A DNA stretch of 64,000 bases from Haematobia irritans. Lineage: Eukaryota; Arthropoda; Insecta; Diptera; Muscidae. The notes under the pieces were generated by a model. That model saw nothing but the letters and a program-made list of their open reading frames with translations, made no database searches and was not told where the DNA came from. The stretch spans positions 270,004,070-270,068,069 of the forward strand of contig NC_134397.1 of the NCBI RefSeq assembly GCF_050003625.1. The letters run 5' to 3'. This document shows, in pieces, positions 58,052-64,000 of the stretch (positions are counted from its first letter, which is position 1; each line of letters begins with the position of its first letter). A program made the translations under genes and the position numbers.

Positions 58052-58365
58052 GTTTAAGGGTATGGTCTCACTAGGCAAAATGAGTATCAACAATTTGTTC
58101 CAGGAGAATTTTCGAAATATCTGGATACAGTTTTTGGAAATCGCTTCCATCGTGATGTTACGTATCCAATATTATCTCAAAATGTTTGTTGGATACACTG
58201 TGGAGACGAATTCTATTTGACGCCTGTCAAATGTTTGCCTACACACAAAAAATTATCACCAAAACTTTTTTCAATTAAACACTTAATTGAATTTGGAAAC
58301 GGATTCAATTAATATGTTAATTGATTCAATTAATTATTTAATCAAATCCGAATAAAAACCAATTA
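58052..58365. other. Short unassigned segment, AATTAA-rich at its end
   Basis: GGGTATGGTCTCACTAGGCA at 58067 resembles a transposon terminus but no partner was found. 58250-58360 is built of TTAATTGATTCAATTAATTA-type words, and related text (ATGATTGAATCCGCGATTTT) follows the next element at 59129, so a small AT-rich repeat seems to have been split by the family C insertion. Confidence 0.45.
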
Positions 58366-59129
58366 AAACAAGTAAATAGGGCCGTAAGTTCGGCCAGGCC
58401 GAATCTTATGTACCCTCCACCATGGATTGCGTAGAAACTTCTACGAAAGACTGTCATCCACAAATTTCAACTCACTCGGATGAAATTTGCTTCTCCAGGA
58501 GGCTCCAAAACCAAATCTCGGGATCGGTTTACATGGGCCTATATATAATTATGGACCGATATCCACCAATTTTTGCATGGGTGTTTGAGGCTATATATTA
58601 ACATCACGTACCAAATTTCAACTAAATCAGATGAATTTTGGTATTCCATGAGGCGCCGGAGGTCAAATCTGGTTATCGGTTTATATGGGGCCTATATATA
58701 ATCATGGACCGATATGGACCAATTTTTGCATTGTCATTAGATACCATATAAATACTAACATCATGTACAAAATTTCAGCCGGATCGGATGACATTTTTTT
58801 CTCTTAGAGGCTCTGCAAACCAAATCGGGGGGTCCGTTTATATGGGGGCTATACGTAAAAGTGGACCGATATGGCCCATTTGCAATACCATCCGACCTAC
58901 ATCAATAACAACTACTTGTGCCAAGTTTCAAGTCGATAGCTTGTTTCGTTCGGAAGTTAGCGTGATTTCAACAGACGGACGGACGGACGGACATGCTCAG
59001 ATCGACTCAGAATTTCACCACGACCCAGAATATATATACTTTATGGGGTCTTAGAGCAATATTTCGATGTGTTACAAACGGAATGACAAAGTTAATATAC
59101 TCCCCATGCTATGGTGGAAGGTATAAAAA
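58366..59129 (+). mobile_element. Family C element, copy 3, complete but short (764 bp)
   Basis: It starts AAAACAAGTAAATAGGGCCG with TTCGGCCAGGCCGAA and TGTACCCTCCACCATGG. Three units follow, then a GACGGACGGACGGACGGACA tract (58974-58993), the core CACGACCCAGAATATATATA, and the terminal hairpin ATACTCCCCATGCTATGGTG followed by GAAGGTATAAAAA. It has all modules but fewer internal units than copies 1 and 2, showing that unit number varies. Confidence 0.8.
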
Positions 59130-59187
59130 TGATTGAATCCGCGATTTTCGTGATTGAAATCAAACGTCATATAAAATGTTACAGGTA

Positions 59188-60448
59188 AAGGGTGACACGG
59201 TCAAAATTTGGTCAATATAAACTTGACGTATTTCTTTCAATTTTGCATTTAAAAACCCTGAACACCCCTCATTTTGAAGGTGTGTGTGTGTAGAATGTTG
59301 CTCCTATTTTGATTTTGGAATTCACTCTTCAGTTGTCAAAATGCCGTCCAAGCAAGAAGAGCAGCGTATCAAAATTTTGCTCGCGCATCGCGAAAATCCG
59401 AGCTACTCGCACGCAAAGCTGGCAAAATCTCTAAAAGTTGCCAAATCAACCGTTACAAATGTAATTAAAGTGTTTGGGGAGCGTTTGTCGACAGCCAGGA
59501 AGTCTGGATCGGGGCGAAATCGAAAATCGGAAGCCGCTGAGACGACAAAGAGAGTTGCCGGTAGTTTCAAGCGAAACTCTAACCTCTCTCTCCGAGATGC
59601 CGCAAATAAGCTGGGTGTATCGTCTACAACCGTGCATCGAGCCAAAAAACGAGCCGAACTATCGACTTACAAGAAGGTAGAGACTCCAAATCGCGATGAT
59701 AAACAAAATACGACGGCCAAAGCGCGATCCCGGAGGCTGTACACGACGATGCTGACGAAGTTTGACTGCGTGGTAATGGACGACGAAACCTACGTCAAAG
59801 CCGACTACAAGGAGCTTCCGGGACAGGTAAAGGTAGCAGATATTTTCAAGCACATAAAACTGTCAAAGTTCGCAAAGAAATATCTGGTTTGGCAAGCCAT
59901 CTGTACCTGTGGCTTGAAAAGCAGCATTTTCATAGCTTCCGGGACTGTCAACCAAGAAATTTACGTGAAAGAGTGTTTGAATAAACGTCTGCTGCCTTTC
60001 CTGAAGAAACACGGTTGTTCCGTACTGTTTTGGCCGGATTTGGCATCTTGCCATTACGGTAAAAAGGCCATGGAGTGGTACGCCTCCAACAACGTGCAGG
60101 TGGTTCCCAAGGACAAGAACCCACCCAACACGCCAGAGCTCCGCCCAATTGAGAAATACTGGGCTATTGTCAAAAAAAAAAAAACTGCTAAGGACGAGCA
60201 GCAGTTCAAGGCAAACTGGCTTTCTGCGGCTAAGAAGGTGGACAAGGTGGCTGTACAAAATCTGATGGCAGGTGTCAAGCGTGAGGCCCGGCAATTCGGA
60301 TCTGGAAAAGCGAAAGCCTAACTGAATATTTTTCCTGAATTTTATACTAATTGAACTTGAAAAAGAAATTTAATGTGATTTTTTAAATAAACGATTTCAC
60401 CGATTTACACGTGTTTTACCTTGACCAAATTTTGACCGTATCACCCTT
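59188..60448 (+). mobile_element. Tc1/mariner DD37E element, apparently complete (1261 bp)
   Basis: Terminal inverted repeats of at least 28 bp differ at one base. The left begins AAGGGTGACACGGTCAAAAT and the right, read inward, AAGGGTGATACGGTCAAAAT, each continuing TTGGTCAA. TA flanks both sides (59186-59187 and 60449-60450). A single open transposase gene occupies the middle. High identity of the ends, an exact TA duplication and an open gene make this one of the youngest insertions in the window. Confidence 0.93.
59341..60321 (+). CDS. Tc1/mariner-family transposase, DD37E type
   Basis: The predicted 326-residue protein cuts and pastes its own element: it binds the inverted repeats, excises the DNA in the nucleus and inserts it at TA. 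Two helix-turn-helix segments are seen at about residues 6-50 (QEEQRIKILLAHRENPSYSH, LAKSLKVAKSTVTNVIK) and 75-115 (LSLRDAANKLGVSSTTVHRA), separated by a basic GSGRNRK linker. The catalytic acids are D148 in VVMDDETYVK, D233 in VLFWPDLASCHYG and E271 in LRPIEKYW, with 37 residues between the last two, the DD37E signature. I chose the ATG at 59341, since the frame upstream to 59284 lies in the leader. The step from LPGQ (residue 162) to VKVADIFKH looks about ten residues shorter than relatives I know, and KKKK after WAIV comes from a 13-A run prone to slippage. The gene is open, but full activity is doubtful. Confidence 0.92.
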   Translation: MPSKQEEQRIKILLAHRENPSYSHAKLAKSLKVAKSTVTNVIKVFGERLSTARKSGSGRNRKSEAAETTKRVAGSFKRNSNLSLRDAANKLGVSSTTVHRAKKRAELSTYKKVETPNRDDKQNTTAKARSRRLYTTMLTKFDCVVMDDETYVKADYKELPGQVKVADIFKHIKLSKFAKKYLVWQAICTCGLKSSIFIASGTVNQEIYVKECLNKRLLPFLKKHGCSVLFWPDLASCHYGKKAMEWYASNNVQVVPKDKNPPNTPELRPIEKYWAIVKKKKTAKDEQQFKANWLSAAKKVDKVAVQNLMAGVKREARQFGSGKAKA

Positions 60449-61831
60449 TATATAGTTACATTTCATATATAAGACCTTATTTTACAACTTAAACTTTTAA
60501 AAACGGGCTTTTTTGGTGTCTTTGCATCTATTGAAAGACTTCCATCAATCACGTCATTCTCAAGTTAGAGGCCATTGTAGATTCCCCTCAATTCGTTAAA
60601 TATAAAGGTATCTAAACAATTATATCTTTCGATGAAAAATTTTCCGTAGTTGACAATTTCCGTTTATACAATTATCTGTTAAGTGACAGTTAGTTCAGAT
60701 GTAAATGTTTTGAGACATTATATGGTGCATTGGGAATGAGTAGAAGGTATGACAACTAGAAGAAATCCAGTACGCATAATGAATGAAATATTTGGGAAGG
60801 TCAAGTATAGAAATGAGCTTTACTCACTTCTACAGAGATTAGATTAGATGAGATGGCTTTACATTTCGAAGAGTTTGAAGCAATTCGCCATATGTTGTGG
60901 CCTTTGTGTATAAGAGTTTGAAACAACTTGGTTGGAAGGATATACAGCAACCAAATACTTGATATGTAGGTGCTGATAAGGTCGTTCATTTGAGTTGATA
61001 TACTTGGAGAAGTCAGTCAGATGTTAAGAGATTACAATTTTTTTTTTAATATATTACACATTTTAGTGAATGATATAAGGATTTAAGTAAAATGTGAATG
61101 CAAACTGTGAGAGAAAAGGTGGATTTGCTAAAATGAATATAAAAAATTGCTTATCATATTTGGCATTGATATTAGTATTTCAAAATATTTTATTTGACAA
61201 TATAAAAATGTTAAGACTGTCATATAATGGGATCAAAGACTTGATTTTTAGACTTTCAATAATTTCATCACTGCTATATCTATATATGCAAATCGGACTA
61301 GATATATTTGCGGAGGATATATACCAATTAGAACCTTGGACCAACATAACTTCCTTATTTCATGTCGTTTGATAATATATCGTCCTCCAGCAAAATATTA
61401 ACTATTAAAATATTACTCCAGTATTAAGTTGGCATTATCGCTCTAAAATGACCCTGATTTGCCTTTACTTTTCTTTAATAATTTATTTTAAAGAAAATAA
61501 ACTTTTTCAAATGTTTTAGCTGCAAAACTCGAACACAATGCCCGCTTTTATATTTGAAGGTGTCCGACAACTCCTCTTGGACTACTTATTAATAAAGAGG
61601 AACAAAACTTTGTTTTTATACATTGTACTGTTTAATATTTCACTGTTCCTTCCTTTTTTCATTTTACTGTCCCAACTCTAAAAAGATTATAGTGCCCTTT
61701 CATTATTGTTATGAAGATTCCTTTGTAATTTTTGTATATTTTCCACCGTTTATATTTTTTTTTAATTTCCTTTGCCTGAATATTTTGACTTGCTCTTCGT
61801 ACTTTCCGATTTCTTTTAACGGCAAATTTTT
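60449..61831. other. 1.4 kb without a recognised feature
   Basis: No repeats shared with the window and no coding domain. A frame at 61094-61372 is hydrophobic and AT-driven (LILVFQNILFDNIKML) and looks like chance. Confidence 0.5.
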
Positions 61832-62900
61832 TTTCATCTGATTCGGCTGAAATTTGGTACATGGTGTTAGTATATGGTCTCTAATGACCATGCAAAAATT
61901 GGCCCACATCGTTCCATAATTATATATAGCCCCCATATAAACCGATCACCAGATTTGACCTCCGGACTCTCGTGGAAGACCAAAATTCATCTGATTCAGT
62001 TGAAATTTGGTACGTGGTGTTAATATATGGCCTCAAATACCCATGCAAAAATTGGTCGAAATCGGTCAATAATTATATATATAGGTCCCATATAAACCGA
62101 TCCCCAGATTTGATCTCCGGAGCCCCTTGGAAAAGCAAAATTCATCCGATTCGGTTGAAATTTGGTACATGATTTTAGTATATTGTATCCAACAACCATG
62201 CAGGAATTGGTTTACATCAGTCCATAATTATATATAGCTGCCATATAAACCGATCTCCAGATTTGACATCCGGTGCCTTTCTGAGAAGCAAAATTCATCC
62301 GATCTGTTTGAAATTTAGTACGTGGTGGTAGTATATGATATTTAACAACCATGCCAAAAGTGGTCCATATCAGTCCATAATCATATATAGCCCCCATATA
62401 AACCGATCCCGAAATTTGGTTTTGGAGCCTCTTGGAAGAGCAAATTTCATCCTAGTCAGTTGAAATTTGGTACATTGTGCTAGTATATGTCCATTAAAAA
62501 CCATGCCTAACTAGGTCCATATCGGTCTATAGTTATATATAGCCCTCAGATAAATCGGTCCCCAATCACATAAAAATTGGTCCATATCAAGTTCGTAATT
62601 GTATATGGCCCCCATATAAGCGACCCCCATATTTGAATTCTGGCTCTCTACGTATCGAGCAAAAAGTCCTTATCGATTCGTAATTATTTGTAGACTTACC
62701 TATACATAACTTTTTTGTCTAATATATACCACGTATGGACTACCTCACAATTTAGAAAACGATGTTAAGAGGTTTTAAGATACCACAACCAAAGTAATTC
62801 GATTGTGGATGACAGTCTTTCGTAGAAGTTTCTACGCAATCCATGGTGGAGGGTACATAAGATTCGGGCTGGCCGAACTTACGGCCGTATATACTTGTTT
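61832..62900 (-). mobile_element. Family C element, copy 4, 3'-truncated
   Basis: On the minus strand it begins AACAAGTATATACGGCCGTA, then the imperfect palindrome TTCGGCCAGCCCGAA and TGTACCCTCCACCATGG. About six units follow, ending inside a unit at about 61832. The microsatellite, core and hairpin are missing. The region TTGTGGATGACAGTCTTTCG near the 5' end matches copies 1-3. Confidence 0.74.
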
Positions 62901-63123
62901 TTTTTTTTCAAATGTCTATTCTCTTAGTTCCGAATGTCTATTCTCTTTACTCCGAATACTAATTCTAATATTCAAATTAAATAATATTTAGACTTAAACA
63001 TATCAAATTTTTGGCCTTATCATAAAATAGTTTTCCGAAACAACATACAAGCGGTTTCACAAAAATTGCTACCTTTTGATTCTCTCGCTGTGTTATGTTG
63101 ATATCTTTCGTCAACCCTGCCGG
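62901..63123. other. Short spacer with a 24-bp repeat
   Basis: AATGTCTATTCTCTTAGTTC and AATGTCTATTCTCTTTACTC follow each other at about 62911-62958. No other feature. Confidence 0.5.
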
Positions 63124-64000
63124 CAGGGTTGCCAGTATTGGGGATTTTTCCCCAATTCGGGGATGTATTTTCATAAATGGGGACGAAATTTTTGAGTTGG
63201 GGACGTGAGGATTTGGTGGGGAATTTCCAAAAATTTGGGGATTTTTGTGGGGAATTTTCGAAATCTGTATAATATAGTATAATAGTTAAATCAGGTTTAG
63301 CGTTATGGTTTATATTAAATAACTACAGAGAACCTTCGAAATATTAAAAAGCTTTTCTCCTCTTGATCCTACGACATTTATTTGGGTGACCAAGAGCTAA
63401 TTTACAATTTACCCTGCCTGCCTAAGAACATTTTCTATTATTGTGAATTTATTTGTAGGACTCCGGTTAAAGTGATGTTCTCTCATCTGTGTACATCACT
63501 GGTTAGAAAATTTATCCCATACATATAGGATACAATTCATATTAGGCCAACACCGCCTTCATATTGATCGATCGCCCAATTTTATTTTTTTAGTATTTAG
63601 TACAAAGTTTTGATTCATAAACCGAACTCCAATTTTTAATTGTCGAGTATTTAAAAGACGATTTCATAGGACAATATTTTGCTGACTTTTTATATCCATA
63701 ATTAATTCTTATGAGGGCTTATATCGGATGATATTTTGAACAACCGTCTCCTGGTTTTGTGTTTTGAAATCTTCATATTATTGTAACTCACAAACTGGCA
63801 TAAGAAAAATTGCATATTTTTCCAATTTTTAAATTATTACGGATTTTCTACAGCAGTATCTATTCCTTTACTTATTTCCAAAAAAATTGTCAAAAATGTA
63901 TTGGGGATTTTTGAGGGGAATTTTTATTTAAGTTGGGGATTTTTGGGGACAAAAGTGTCCACATTTGGGGACAAGAGCCAGGGAAATACTGGCAACACTG
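63124..64000. mobile_element. hAT-like element ending at the window edge (877 bp)
   Basis: The left end CAGGGTTGCCAGTATTGGGG and the right end, read inward, CAGTGTTGCCAGTATTTCCC are inverted repeats. GGGGATTTTT words occur at both ends. The right terminus coincides with base 64000, so the target duplication cannot be fully checked; the left flank octamer is CCTGCCGG (63116-63123). The termini resemble the element at 2312. No transposase coding was seen. Confidence 0.75.

Noticed and set aside
59403..60294. Long minus-strand open frames opposite the transposase
   Set aside because: Shadows of the DD37E transposase gene; they contain no recognised domain.
61094..61372. Small membrane protein gene
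   Set aside because: The hydrophobic character follows from AT-rich codons. No start context, neighbour or family support.

Overview
The window is AT-rich eukaryotic DNA that looks intergenic or intronic and comes from a higher fly. I would place it among calyptrate/muscid Diptera. The reasons are mariner and Tc1-type transposons of insect type, a tRNA-derived SINE whose tail reads TAACCTAA, GTCY/TA microsatellites joined by a conserved core as in dipteran 'mini-me'/DINE-type elements, and hundreds of degenerate TTTCTATAGAAATAAAATTTTG units. The placement is inference. I found no convincing host protein-coding exon, no rRNA, no intact tRNA gene and no CRISPR. The one protein gene that looks intact is a transposase.

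Layout. 1-8.6 kb: small DNA transposons, several with readable target-site duplications (a PIF/Harbinger-like MITE and five hAT-like elements, one nested in another), plus a 1.7-kb element (family A) carrying a 242-bp pure TA tract. 8.6-10 kb: nothing recognisable. 10-14.8 kb: copies of a foldback element with TIRs reading CACTGAAAAAA, some tandemly duplicated. 14.8-17.4 kb: an orphan ORF, a CTCACG-rich repeat with an exact 180-bp tandem duplication, and a reverse family D element inside another TIR element. 18.6-24.3 kb: a deep nest: family A element, then a broken mariner, then a CAAACATAT-rich insert, then a SINE-like unit; next a family B element inside a foldback copy. 24.5-25.7 kb: a TIR element that received a second member of its own family. 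27.2-34 kb: families C and D interrupted by a Tc1-like pseudogene, small TIR elements and a SINE. 34.1-35.4 kb: a full-length but broken DD34D mariner. 36-38.9 kb: a 5'-truncated LINE with a TA-flanked insertion in its 3' UTR. 41.5-49.6 kb: a very large AT-rich minisatellite element with three near-perfect 930-bp tandem units, interrupted by family B and A elements. 50.8-52.8 kb: family D. 53.3-56.2 kb: family B disrupted by an RNase H-type LINE. 57.3-62.9 kb: families D, C, an apparently intact DD37E Tc1/mariner element (59188-60448), and C again. 63.1-64.0 kb: a hAT-like element that ends at the last base.

Common thread. Families A-D share one architecture: a start reading AACAAGTA, a GC-rich palindrome close behind it, about 150-bp internal tandem units that each carry TATATGGG(G/A)GCTATA, a GACGGACA microsatellite with a following core, and a 3' hairpin closed by TATACCC/GGGTATA before an A-run. 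They make up a large share of the window and are best seen as one non-autonomous superfamily, probably Helitron/DINE-like. The order of nesting can be read from the interruptions and gives a relative history of the transposons.
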